Shown here: positions 26,701-37,049 of the stretch, in pieces
How the letters are laid out: every line of letters begins with the position of its first letter
Numbering within the stretch: position 1 is the first letter of the stretch
From: Bog-756 sp963835465
Lineage (GTDB): Bacteria > Actinomycetota > Acidimicrobiia > Acidimicrobiales > RAAP-2
Direction: 5' to 3'
Assembly: GCA_963835465.1 (NCBI GenBank)
Contig: CAWIFR010000001.1
Coordinates: 434,001 to 498,000, forward strand
DNA: 64,000 nt
Position numbers and translations under genes: made by a program
The notes under the pieces: generated by a model
The model's input: only the letters and a program-made list of their open reading frames with translations
Told to the model about the DNA's origin: nothing
Databases searched by the model: none

Positions 26701-28020
26701 GTGGACGGAGAGGACCAGAGGGCATCGGGACACGACCCCGATGACGACTGGGGGGACGAGGGCGACGGCGACGGGCTGCGGGGCTGGATCCCACCCGACG
26801 ACCGCCTGTGGCGGCATCCGTCCGAGTCCGTCCCCGGGCGGCCGACGGGTCTTCCCAGCCCGGGACCCCGGCATCCGACCGGGCCGCCTCGCGGGATCGT
26901 ACGGGTCCCTGGCTGGTCGGAGGGGCCACAGCCTGTGTGATCGTGGCCCTGGTGGCAGCGGGACTGATCGGTGGCCACCACCAACCGATCGGACGGGGAG
27001 GGTCGCCGGAACGCTGCCCAGACTGGCCTCGCTGACCGATGTGCCGACCACCGAGCCCGGGATGGGCCAGGTGGCCTCGGCCCCCGCCGTCGCCTCGATG
27101 CTGACCGCGCATCCGGCCGTCGACCGTGGCTCTCGTCGTCGACACCCCGACGGGCACGGCCTTCGCCACCGGTCTGGTCGTGGAGGCCGGGGGGATCATC
27201 GTCAGCACCTCCCGGGCCGTCCCCACGTCGCGGTCGGTGACTGTGGTCGAACCGGACGGGCATCGCGTCGCACGCCACCAAGGTCGGCACCGACTCCGCC
27301 TCGGGCATCTCGGTCCTCACCATCGCCGATGACCTGACGCCGGCCAACTCCGACTTCACCGGGCCCTCCAGTCGGCGCGGTGGCCATGGCCGTGGCCATC
27401 GAGGCGGGCACCCGGCCGGATCAGTCTCCGACTCCCGTGGTCTATGCCGGGAAGGTGGTGGCCGCCGGGGTGGCGCTGGGCCTCGACCACGTCAGCTCTA
27501 CCTTCGCCGCCATTCGGCGTCGAGGTCCCACTCTCGTCGGGCGACGTCGGTTGCCCCCTCCTCGACGTCGACGGTCAGGTGGTCGGCGATACTCGAGCGG
27601 TCCGGAGGGAAGGGGCTCAGCCAGTGCCTCGACCTTCCTCCCGGCCGAGCTGGTGTGGGGCGTGGCCGAGCAGCTGCGTCTCCAGCGGCAGCGTGGACCC
27701 GGGCTGGATCGGGGTCACCGCCGCCGACGCGCGTCACTGCCCGAACGCCCCCGCTACGCCGGTGGGGGCGATCGTGGTCCTCGGTCGACCCCGGGGGGCC
27801 CGGCGGCCACTGGCGGGATCCAGACCGGGTGACGTCATCACCGGCGTCAATGGGTACCGGGTCCGGTCGCACGCCGAGTTCGAGACCCGGCTCTACACCG
27901 AGCCCGCCGGGACCGAGCGTGACGGTGACCCTCGACCGAGCAGGAACCACCTTGACCCGTGACGTCGGTGCTGACCGGCCACGCGGACCCGATGCACCGG
28001 AGCGTCCTTCGTCGCCGTAG
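26701..28020 (+). CDS. Trypsin-fold/PDZ membrane protein lacking the catalytic triad
   Basis: About 440 residues read through at least seven frame changes. The cytoplasmic start contains GLRGWIPPDDRLWRHPSE, a common opening of actinobacterial HtrA-like proteins. One membrane helix follows (GGATACVIVALVAAGLIGG), then a trypsin-like fold and a C-terminal PDZ-like region (GDVITGVNGYRVRSHAEFET). Where HtrA has TNAHVV the sequence reads VSTSRAV. The Asp segment reads TDSASGISVLTI, and the GNSGGPL position reads GDVGCPLLD. All three catalytic residues thus appear to be missing. The individual segments have natural composition, so the breaks are probably indels, but decay cannot be excluded. It is likely a sensor or scaffold rather than a protease. 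Confidence 0.6.
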
Positions 28021-28023
28021 CAT
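28018..28023 (+). promoter_or_regulatory. -10 element of the zincin-family gene, leaderless type
   Basis: TAGCAT lies 6 nt before ATG 28030, and its TAG is also the stop codon of the upstream gene. Confidence 0.45.
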
Positions 28024-28029
28024 GAGGCC

Positions 28030-29296
28030 ATGGCACCGCCCGAACCCGGGGACGCGGGCAACCCGTTCCAGTCGTTGCTCGGCGACCTCATGAACATGCT
28101 CGGCACCAACGCGCCGAACCAGTGGGAGATGACCCGCTCATTCGCCCTCAACGTGGCCACCGGCGGGCACGCCGGAGGCCAACGTCGAGCCGGTCCAGAG
28201 GATCCGGCTCGAACAGCTGGCCCGGGTGGCCGAGCTCAACGTGACCGAGGCGACCGGCATGCCGGTCTCGCCCGACGGACGACGGCTGACCTGTGTCCCG
28301 GTGGGCCGCGGCGACTGGACCCTCCGGGCCCTCGAGTCCTGGCGCACCCTGCTCACGGCCATGACCCCGAGCGCCGGGTCCCGGCGCCCTCGCCCTTCCC
28401 CGTCCGCGGACGACGACCCGGCCTCGGATCCGTTCGGCGGTGGGGACCCCATGGGCGGTCTCGGCGACCTGCTGGGCCAGTGGGCCACGGCCATCGGGCC
28501 GATGCTCTTCGGGCTGCAGGTCGGCTCGGTGGTCGGTCACCTCTCCCAGCGGGCCCTGGGCCAGTACCCCCTGGCCGTCCCGTGGGCGCCGTCGGACGAA
28601 CTCCTCCTGGTCGACCGAGAACATCGCCGTCGTTCGCCGCCGACTGGAGCCTGCCGGAGGAGGAGGCACTCCTCTGGGTGTGCGCCCGAGAGCTGGCGTC
28701 CAACTCGGTGCTGACCCGCCCGGCCATCCGGGGCCGGATGGAGGAGCTGCTGGCGGCCCTGGCCGAGTCCTCGGCCGGCGCCCAGCAGGACCTCGACCGG
28801 ACGGCTGGGCGGCCCTGGGAGGCCCGGAGGGCCTCGAAGGCGGAGGGCATGGACCTCGAGTCGCTGCAGGGGATGTTCGGGGACCCCGAGGCGCTGCTCG
28901 GCGAGCTGCTCACGCCCCGAGTCGCGACGCTCCTCCGACCAGCTCACCGCCCTGGCCGTGGTGATCGACGCCTACGCCGACCACATCGCCACCCTGGTCG
29001 GCGAGAAGCTGGTCGGCTCCCACTCCCAGCTGGCCGAGGCCTGGTACCGGCGCCGCATCGAGCGGGGCAAGGGCGAGGAGGCGGCCGGGGCCCTGTTCGG
29101 CCTGGACCTCGACCAGACCCAGGTCGACCGGGGCCGGTCGTTCGTCAGCGGCGTGGTGGAGCGGGCCGGCGAGGACGGACTGGCCCGCCTGTGGACGTCG
29201 GCGCGCAACCTCCCCACACCCTCCGAGGTGGACGCCCCCGGCCTGTGGCTGGAGCGGATCAGCCTGCCCGAGCTCGACGAGCCCGCCGGGGACTGA
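28030..29296 (+). CDS. TIGR03624/Zincin_2 family protein, frameshifted
   Basis: About 422 residues collinear with the actinobacterial zinc-dependent metalloprotease-like family TIGR03624. It has NPFQSLLGDLMNMLG, a central GPMLFGLQVGSVVGHLSQRA, FAADWSLPEEEALLWVCARE, DQLTALAVVIDAYADHIATL and the closing ARNLPTPSEVDAPGLWLERI. In family members I recall, the motif after LWxxL reads REAAH. Here it reads RELAS, so the putative zinc-ligand His is replaced by Ser. Frame breaks lie near 28167, 28612-28632 and 28915-28925. The function of the family is not established. It is convergent with the small gene ending at 29325. Confidence 0.75.
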
Positions 29297-29324
29297 GCCC
29301 CGGGGCCCGAGCCCGGCGGGCGGC

Positions 29325-29683
29325 TCAGCCCTCGGCGGGCGGAGCGGCCTCCGGTCCACCTCCGCGGCCGAGTCGGGCGCGGCGGCCACCGCCTCCTCCT
29401 CGGGCACGCCCAGATCCCACTCCAGGAGGATGTTCTCCCGCTCGGCGTCACGGATCACCCGCTCGCGGTTGCGGCGGTACTGGGGGTCGTGGGGAGGCAG
29501 CAGGACCAGGCGGGCCATGGTCCGGCGCCGGAACTCCTCGATCAGGGCGGGGTCGCCGAAGTCGGAGCGCACCTCCCAGTGGGGGGCCACCGGGCCGAGG
29601 TACACGACCCGGACGTGGCCGACCGGGGGCAGCGGCTCCTCGTTCTCCTCGGGGAGCATCGGTTCGTCGGTGACCGGGGTCAT
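29325..29683 (-). CDS. Conserved-looking protein of unknown function
   Basis: About 119 residues from ATG 29683. The body reads HVRVVYLGPVAPHWEVRSDF, then LIEEFRRRTMARLVLLPPHD and RNRERVIRDAERENILLEWD, giving a mixed alpha/beta composition with a charged helix. A one-base shift near 29355-29370 is needed to reach the natural end GGPEAAPPAEG and TGA at 29325-29327. It lies 37 bp downstream of the htrA gene on the same strand. The family is not recognised. Confidence 0.55.
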
Positions 29684-29720
29684 GGCAGTGGGTCCTCCTG
29701 GGATCGCGGCAGTGGGCAGC

Positions 29721-31258
29721 CTACCCGCCGGCCGGCACGGACCCCGAGCGTCACGTTGACGGTCATCTTGGCGCTGCCCCGGTAGATCCCCAGCGCCACC
29801 TGGTCGCCGGGCTTGAGCGGATGGATGGCGGCGTGCAGGTCGTCGGGGCTGGCGATCGGCGGTGCCGTTGAGCGACACGATCACGTCGTGGACCTGCAGC
29901 GCCGCCTTCTCCGCCGGGCTGCCGGGCTGGACCGACAGGACCAGCGCCCCGGAGGACGGGGTCAGGTGGTCCTGCTGCTGGAGGGCCGGCGTGACCGGTC
30001 CCACCGTGACGCCGATGTAGGCCGTGTTGGCCGGAACCGTCGGGGTCGGGCTGCGCTCCGGCCCCGCCGGTTCCTCCCTTGCGCAGCTGGGCCAGCAGCG
30101 GCTTCACCGAGTCGACGGTGATGGCGAACCCGATGTTCTGGGCGGGGGCGTTGCCCGGAGCTGGACGACGCCACCGCGGTGTTCATGCCGACCACCTGCG
30201 CCTGGGAGTCGACCAGCGGGCCGCCCGAGTTCCCGGGGTTGATGGCGGCGTCGGTCTGGAGCAGGCCGGTCAGGTTCTCGGTCTGCCCGCTGTCGTTCTG
30301 GGCCGAGAGCGTCCGGTTCTCCGCCGAGACGATGCCCTCGGTCACCGACGGCCCGCCGGCCAGGGCCAGTGCGTTGCCGATGGCCAGGACCGAGTCGCCG
30401 ACCCGGGTCCGTGGCGAGTCGCCCAGGCGTGACCGTGGGCAGGCCGGAGGCGTGGTCGATCTGGACCAGGGCCACGTCGACACTGGGGTCGGTGCCGATG
30501 ACGTGGGCCGGCAGGGCCTTGGTCTGGCCGAACAGGGTGACGGTGACCGACGTGGCCCCCGAGACCACGTGGTTGTTGGTGAGCACCTCGCCGTCGGGGG
30601 TGAGGATCATGCCGGTGCCGGCCGCCTCGACGAAGTCGCCGGATCCCGAGGATCCCGCCCGACTGGCTGTCGATGGCCACCACGGCCGGCTCCACCTGGG
30701 CCAGCACGGCCTGGACGTCCTGGGGATGGACCAGCGCGCTGCCGGTTGGGGAAGAAGCTCCTTACGATGGTCTGCTGGCTGCCCGCACCGACCACGGCGC
30801 CCACCAGTCCCCCGACCAGGGCGGCCACCACCGCGGTGAGGGCCACCACCCAGAGCCAGGTGCGCCGGGTGAGGGTGTGGCGGACGACGCGCGGCGCCGG
30901 CAGGGACGGGTAGGCGTAGGGATAGGCGGGCGGGCCGGCCGGGGGCCCGTACCGCCGCCGTAGGCCGGATACGGCGGATACCCGCCGTAGGGCGGGTAGG
31001 CGGACGGCGCCGGGTAGGCCGGCGGGGCCGGATAGCCGGCGGGCCGGCACCGGTGCGCCGGTGCCGGAGGCGGCCGGGCGGTGGCGACCGGGTCCGGGCG
31101 GCCGGCGGGGACGTCGGGCCGGGACCGAGAATCGAGGGCACGGTCTGGGGGGCCGCGGGCGGCCCGGACCCGTGGCCCGGCGGGTCGTCGGCGGGCTCGC
31201 CGCTCGGCCCTTCATAAGAAGCCCCTGGTGCCTCATAAGAATATTGTGAGGATTCCAT
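29721..31258 (-). CDS. HtrA/DegP-type serine protease with PDZ domain, frameshifted
   Basis: About 510 residues through several frame changes. The N-terminus is a long Pro/Tyr/Gly-rich cytoplasmic stretch. It is followed by one membrane helix (TWLWVVALTAVVAALVGGLV) and an S1C protease domain with all catalytic residues: His in LTNNHVVSGA, Asp in DPSVDVALVQI and Ser in AINPGNSGGPLVDS. The C-terminal PDZ domain has YIGVTVGPVTP, VLSVQPGSPAEKAALQVHDV and IHPLKPGDQVALGIYRG. Membrane-anchored HtrA proteins degrade or chaperone misfolded envelope proteins. Breaks cluster at 29860, 30050-30110, 30160, 30420, 30650-30760 and in the Pro-rich part. ATG 31258 is the first in-frame Met with natural sequence after it. 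Confidence 0.85.
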
Positions 31259-31393
31259 CAATACCGGCTCATTTCGCACTGCAGAAGAGATTCAGAATGC
31301 GAGACTAGTGGCGCAACGGAAGGCGGCGGCACCAGGGTTCGCACCACACGCTAGAGACCCACCGCAGCCTCCTCGAGAATCGATGGAGGAACC

Positions 31394-31637
31394 ATGGACA
31401 CGGAGTGGATGAGCGTCGGGAAGTGCAAGGACCTTTCCCCCACGATCTTCTTTCCCAGTGACGGGGTCGGGCGTGCAGGCGGCCCAGCGGATCTGCGCCG
31501 AGTGCCCGGTGGCCGAGGCCTGCCTGCAGTACGCGCTGGAGGAGCGGGTCGACCACGGCGTCTGGGGCGGCAAGTCCGAGCGTGAGCGCCGCCGCATGCT
31601 GCGCCGCCGCCGGGTCGGGCGCCCGGTGGCCGTCTGA
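31394..31637 (+). CDS. WhiB family iron-sulfur regulator, one frameshift
   Basis: About 81 residues. It begins WMSVGKCKDLSPTIFFPSDG (first cluster Cys) and, after a break near 31462-31470, continues AQRICAECPVAEACLQYALE, giving the C-x2-C-x5-C set. The GVWGGKSERERRR turn and a basic tail (MLRRRRVGRPVAV) follow. WhiB proteins bind a [4Fe-4S] cluster and act with the primary sigma factor in redox and developmental control. GGAGG lies 5 nt before ATG 31394. It is 22 bp upstream of ftcD. Confidence 0.88.
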
Positions 31638-31659
31638 CCCGTGACCGGGCACCACTGAC

Positions 31660-32560
31660 GTGCCCGACTCGAGCGACGCCGCCGAGTGCGTCGTCAACAT
31701 CAGCGAGGGACGCGACCGCTCGGTCATCGAGCCATTGGCCGGCGGCCGGCGGGCACGCACCTGCTCGACCTCCACTCCGACCCTGAGCACCACCGCTCGG
31801 TGCTCACCCTGGGCGGGCCGCTGGACGACGGTCGAGGCGGCGGCCCGGGCGGTGGCCGCGGCCGCCGTGCCGACTCATCGACCTGTCGCACCCACGCGGG
31901 GGTCCACCCCCGGCTGGGCGTGCTCGACGTGGTGCCGTTCGTTCCCCTGGGCCGCACCGGCTCCCGACGGCGACGGCGTGGCTGGCGGCCCGGAGGCGCG
32001 CGACCGCTTCGCCGAGTGGGCGGGCTCCGACGCTCGGGCTCCCCTGCTTCCTCTACGGGCCCGAGCGGACGCTGCCCGACGTCCGCCGCCAGGCGTTCAC
32101 GTCGCTGGCCCCCGACACCGGACCCCCCGCCCCCCACCCGACGGCGGGGGCCTGCGCCGTCGGGGTCCGCCCGCTGCTGGTCGCCTACAACGTGTGGATC
32201 GCCGAGCCGGACGCAGGCCGACGCAACCGCGTCACGCCCTCAGCGGTGGCCCGCGCCGTGGCCGCCTCGCTCCGGGGCCCATCGGTGCGGACGCCTCGGG
32301 CTTCCCGCTGGCGTCGGGCGCCCAGGTCAGCTGCAACCTGATCGACCCTCCGGCCGCTCCGATCGCCGAGCTCTACGACACGGTGGCCGCCGGGGCCCGG
32401 GCCGCGGGGGTGCACCGTGGTCCGCGGCCGAGCTGGTCGGGCTGCCTCCCGAGGCCACGCTCCGGACGCGTGCCCCGTCAGCGGTGGCACGAGCTCGACC
32501 TCGGCGAGGACCGGACCATCGAGTCCCGGATGGCCGAACGGGCCGCGCCGGAGCCCACGG
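31660..32560 (+). CDS. ftcD: Glutamate formimidoyltransferase, several frameshifts
   Basis: About 300 residues of the formiminotransferase (N and C) domains, without the cyclodeaminase domain. Segments in different frames give ECVVNISEGRD, HLLDLHSDPEHHRSVLTLGG, HPRGVHPRLGVLDVVPFVPL, CFLYGPERTLP, PDTGPPAPHPTAGACAVG and VLVAYNVWIAEP, in the order of the family. The enzyme moves the formimino group between formimidoyl-glutamate and tetrahydrofolate in histidine breakdown. At least five breaks occur, and no stop codon can be placed. The frames stay open past 32560, so the end given is only an estimate from family length. It is convergent with the second whiB. Confidence 0.75.
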
Positions 32561-32605
32561 CCGACCGGCCCCGGAAATGCGGCTGCCAGGCGCGGTGGCC
32601 GCCGG

Positions 32606-32887
32606 TCAGGAGGCGCTGGCGGTGGCCCGCCGCTGCATGGCCCGCTGCCGGCGCAACCGGCGGCGCTCACGCTCGGACAGTCCACCCCAGATCCCGAACT
32701 TCTCCCCGTTGGCCAGGGCGTACTCGAGGCAGTCCTCACGGACAACACATCCCCGGCACACCTCCTTCGCCTCGCGGGTGGACGCTCCCCGCTCGGGGAA
32801 GAACAGATCGGGGTCGACCCCCATGCAGTTCGCCTTGGTCTGCCAACTGCGCTCTTGGGGCCCGTACATCAATGACACCATGTCCAT
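32606..32887 (-). CDS. WhiB family regulator, WhiB2-like
   Basis: A 93-residue protein in one clean frame. Cluster cysteines lie in WQTKANCMGVDPDLFFPERG and AKEVCRGCVVREDCLEYALA (C-x2-C-x5-C), followed by FGIWGGLSERERRRLRRQRA. The order and spacing resemble the WhiB1/WhiB2 group, whose members control septation and development in actinobacteria. ATG 32887 is chosen because GGGAGGGAG lies 8 nt before it. The upstream region (32888-33020) is relatively A+T-rich and probably holds the promoter. Confidence 0.9.
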   Translation of the reverse strand: MDMVSLMYGPQERSWQTKANCMGVDPDLFFPERGASTREAKEVCRGCVVREDCLEYALANGEKFGIWGGLSERERRRLRRQRAMQRRATASAS

Positions 32888-33172
32888 TGACAGGTCTCCC
32901 TCCCACTCATCCACACGGTTCGAGACGCAACCGCATAGCACGGATGTAACTACAGATATGTCATCTTTCACTATCGACGCCGGAAACGCAAGGGGAATTC
33001 TGCTTGTGAACAGGAGTTCTGGTTTCTGCCACGCTCGCCTACGGCGCGCGAACCCCTGGTGACAGGGTCTCAGCAGAAGCGCGTCGCCCGACGCTCGGGT
33101 CGACAGTGGGGATTGGCCAGACGTGACGGTCGGTACGGCCAGGCGGCGGCTGGACCGGCGCCGCCGGCGGCC

Positions 33173-35209
33173 TCAGCCGGCCCGACGGCCGCGGGAGCGG
33201 AGCGTGGTCTTGTGGGCCAGGAAGTCGACCAGCACGTAGTCGCCGAGCTCGTCCGGCGAGGTGGCGAAGGTACGTCCCCGGTTGATCCGGGCCAGCTGCT
33301 CGACGAAACCCTGCAGTCCCCGATCGGGGTCGAGCAGGAAGGTATTGATGGTGATGTTGGCCCGCGTGCACCGCATCACCTCGGCCAGGGTGACCTCGAG
33401 GGTCTCGGGGAACCGGCGGGTAGTTGAAGTAGACGTCGTAGCCGACGCCTCCCTCGTAGGGGATGACGTGGGCGGTGGGCTCGCCGTCGGTCACCAGGAT
33501 GATCTGCTTGGTTCCCTGCTGATGGGCCAGCATCTTGCGGGCGAGGATCAGGCCGTGCTGCAGGTTGGTCCCGTAGACGTAGTCCCAGCTGACCGTGGGC
33601 AGGTCCTCGGGCTCGATGACCCGAGCCACCTCGGAGAACCCGACCAGTCCCGAGGTAGTCGCGGGGGAACCGGGTCGAGATCAGGGTGTGGAGGGCCATG
33701 GCCATCTTCTTCGCCGGGACGAAGTTGTCCCGCATCGGCATGGAGAGGGACAGGTCGAGGAGCAGCACGGTGGCCGACCGGGTCAGGGCCTCGGTCTCGA
33801 TGACCTCGAAGTCGTCGGGTGACAGCCGGACCGGGACACCGCTACCCGCCCGGCGGACGGCATTGTGGACCGTACGGGAGAGGTCGAGGTTGAACGGGTC
33901 TCCGAACTCGTAGGGCTTGGTCGTCTCCTCGCGGTCGTGGCCGATGCCGGTCCAGGTGGTGCGGTGGTTGCCCGACGTGATCCTTGGTCAGCTGGCCGAA
34001 CAGGTCGGCGAGGGCCTGTTGGCCGATGCGGCGGATGCCCTGGGGGGTGAGCTCGAACCGCCCCTCGCGCTGGTCGATGAGGCCGGCGTCCTGCAGCTGC
34101 TTGGTCAGCTTGGCCAGGCGGTCGAGCGAGTGGGCGGCGTCGTCGCCCAGGTGCCGGCGGACCTTGTCCAGGTCGACCTCGGACAGGGCGGCCGGCGAGG
34201 TGGCCGAGCGCAGGAAGTTCTCGAGCTCGTCGAGGTCCCGAAGTCGTCCGGCCGCATCGGTGCCCTCCCCCATGCCCATGGGCTGGTCGCCGCTGAACCG
34301 GTAGCGCTGGTCCCAGCCCGCCCCGGGGAAGGCCCGCTGGAGGTTGCCGGCCAGCCGGTCTACCTGCCAGCGCAGGTCGAGGTCCTCGAGGAGCGACTCG
34401 GCCAGGCCCTGGAGCTGGCTCCGCTGCTCGGGTGACATCGAGTTCCACATGGCCTGGGCCGCGGCCATCTGGGCCGCCAGCTGCTCGAGCAGTTCGTCGA
34501 GGTCCTTGGGGTTGCCCGGGAACATGTCACCGAACCGCTCCATGAACGACTCGAACGACGGGTCGATCGGCTCGCCTGCCTCGCGCTGCTCGATCATCCG
34601 GTTGAGGGCGTCGAACCCCTCGCGCATGTGGGCCAGCTGCTCGGGATCGGGGTTGGACAGGGCCTCGGACATCTGGTCGAAGTACGTCTTGGCCACCTCC
34701 TCGCGGAGCTTCTCCATCAGCTCCTCGAAGTGCTGGCGTGCCTCGGAGGAGACGAACTCGTAGTTCTGCAGTCCCCGCACCGTGCCGGCCAGGTCGCTCG
34801 GGAGCAGGTCGAGCTGCATGCGCCGCTCGGCGGCCACCTCGTCGGTGACCTCCTGGCGGCGCTGGTCCCCGGACGCCTGGGCGTCGGCCTGCAGCTGCTC
34901 GATGCCCGTGCGCTCCTCGGCCAGCACCTGCTGGAGCTCTTCGGCCACCTCGCGGTAGGCACCCCCGAGGTCACCGCGGTCCAGCTGCTCCTCCCGCTCG
35001 AGCCGGAGTTCGTCGAGCAGCTCGCGCAGACCCTGGATGCGCTCGCCGTCCGGTGTCTCCCAGCCCCGGTTGAGGATCCGCTGCAGCGCTTCGTGCAGGT
35101 CGCCGTTGGCCAGCAGGTCGTCGGTGAGCTGGGCCAGCACCGAGTCGGTGTCGTCGATCAGCGAGTCCTGCGTGCCGTCCCAGCGGCGGTAGTCGAAGCG
35201 CCAGGTCAT
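33173..35209 (-). CDS. VWA-domain protein paired with a MoxR-type ATPase, frameshifted
   Basis: About 679 residues, the size and layout of mycobacterial Rv0959. The long N-terminal helical region begins WRFDYRRWDGTQDSLIDDTD and includes FGDMFPGNPKDLDELLEQLA. The C-terminal von Willebrand A domain has the MIDAS segment TVLLLDLSLSMPMRDNFVPA (D-x-S-x-S), the Thr region YGTNLQHGLILARKML and the Asp LVTDGEPTAHVIPYEGG. Breaks lie near 33420, 33660 and 33965-33975. The start ATG overlaps the ATPase stop (ATGA). Such VWA proteins work with a MoxR ATPase to insert metals or remodel complexes. The target is unknown. Confidence 0.85.
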
Positions 35210-36714
35210 CCGCGCCCACGATACGTGGCCCTGGCCCCGGCGGCCTCCTTGTTGAGGCGCTTGGTCAGGTGCAGGCCCTCCAGCAGGAACTCGACCGCGC
35301 TGGCCACCACCCCGGGGTCCTCGGAACCGCCGGTCAGCGCCCAGCACCGGGGCGGACAGCGCCGGCATCTGGCTGAGGGTTCCGGCGTAGGCTGCGGCGG
35401 GCAGGTCGTCTCCGGCGTGGACCACGGTGTCGGCGGTGAACGCGCCGATGACCGCCTGAGGATCGTCGAGGACCACCCGGCGTCGGAACACCAGCAGCAC
35501 GGCGGCCGAGACCAGCTGGCCGAGCAGGATCTCCTCTCGGCCCTCCTCGAGGGACTCGATCTCCACCTTCCCCTGGGTGGAGGAGACCAGGGCCTGGAGG
35601 TCGGAGACCCGCGGCACCGCCTCGTCCTCGCCGTTGCGCAGGGCCCGGCGGGTGGCGTTGGCCACCAGGGTCTCGTAGTTGGCGATGGTCAGCCGGACCG
35701 ACACGCCGGAACGCTGGTTGAGGTGGGGGCTCTGGCGGGCCAGCTGGCTCAGCTCGGCCACCACCTCGGCCATGAAGTCGGGCACCTCGACCCGGACGCC
35801 TTCGGCCTCGGAGCCGTCCTGGGAGTGGTGCGCCCGGGCAGCTCGGCCTCGAACTCGGCGATGCGCAGCTCGGTGTCGGCGTCCGGCGGGTAGTGGGTGC
35901 GGATCTGGGCGCCGAACCGGTCCTTCAGCGGGGTGATGATCCGGCCCCGGTTGGTGTAGTCCTCGGGGTTGGCCGTGGCCACCAGCACGATGTCGAGCGG
36001 GAGCCGGACCCGGTGGCCGCGGATCTGGACGTCCCGCTCCTCGAGCACGTTCAGCAGGCCCGACCTGGATGCGCTCGGCCAGGTCGGGGAGCTCGTTGAC
36101 CGCGAAGATGCCCCGGTTGAGCCGGGGGACGAGTCCGTAGTGGATGGTCAGCTCGTCGGAGAGGTAGCGGCCCTCGGCCACCCGGATGGGGTCGACCTCG
36201 CCGATCAGGTCGGCGATGGAGGTGTCCGGCGTGGCCAGCTTCTCCCCGTAGCGGTCGCTGCGGTGGACCCATGACACCGGGAGGTCGTCGCCCGCCTCGG
36301 CCAGCGAGGTCCTTGGCGAACCGGGAGATCGGGTGGAAGGGGTCGTCGTTGATCTCCGAGTGGGCCACGACGGGGAGCCACTCGTCGAGCAGACCGACCA
36401 GGGAGCGGATGATCCGGGTCTTGGCCTGGCCCCGCTCTCCGAGCAGGATCACGTCGTGGCCGGCCAGCACGGCGTTCTCCAGCTGGGGGAGCACCGTGTC
36501 CTCGAAGCCCAGCACCCCGGTGACCAGGGGATCGCCGGCGGCGATCCGGGCCGAGGCGTTGCGGCGGATCTCCTGGGCCACCGGGATCGACCGCCATCCC
36601 GCCTCGCGCAGGCGGCCGAGCGTGGTGATGTCCGGAGGAGGGGTCAGTCGGGCGGTGAGGTCGAGTCCTCGGCCGCGGTGCATCCGTAGGTCCATGCTGC
36701 TCCGGAGTGGTCAT
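35206..36714 (-). CDS. MoxR/magnesium-chelatase-like AAA+ ATPase, frameshifted
   Basis: About 500 residues, the counterpart of mycobacterial Rv0958. Walker A is ILLGERGQAKTRIIRSL. Further segments are SEINDDPFHPISRFA, LNRGIFAVNELPDLAERIQ (Walker B region), LNVLEERDVQIRGHRVRLPL and VATANPEDYTNRGRIITPLK (sensor 1). The C-terminal lid includes VSVRLTIANYETLVANATRR. Breaks lie near 36308, 36060, 35830, 35345 and possibly 36665. ATG 36714 is preferred because TAGGCT lies 7 nt upstream. ATG 36695 is an alternative that avoids the last break. It overlaps the VWA gene by 4 bp, making a two-gene operon. Confidence 0.82.
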
Positions 36715-37049
36715 GAGCCTGAGCCTACGCGGCACGATCCACCGCGTGGAGCGTCAGGCGTCACGGACGCACCGGCGCGGAGCGGCGGGCCGTTCCGGCG
36801 TCCGGACCGGGGTGCCGCAGGCAGCTGGCACTACCCCGCGGAGCAGATGTCTCGTCACTGTTTCGCAACACGGCCGCAGGAATGGAAAGATGAGGGTCCG
36901 CAAGCGTTCCAGGCCGCTGGGCTGGCACGCGGCACGGCCCGAACGGACCGGTAGACCCAAGAGCAGGAACGGCCGGAACGGCCGGCCAGTCGGCCGGACG
37001 GTCCGGTACAGCGACACGGCCGAAGCGGCCAGGAGCAGGGAGAGACGAC
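36715..37049. other. 335-bp spacer between the MoxR ATPase and sdhC
   Basis: The two genes diverge from this spacer. It holds the leaderless -10 of the ATPase gene at 36722-36727. A GC-rich stretch with clustered inverted GGCCG/CGGCC units lies around 36970-37030, before the GGGAG that serves sdhC. No open frame with protein character is seen. Confidence 0.5.
36722..36727 (-). promoter_or_regulatory. -10 element of the MoxR ATPase gene, leaderless type
   Basis: TAGGCT on the minus strand lies 7 nt before ATG 36714, with no ribosome binding site between. Confidence 0.5.
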
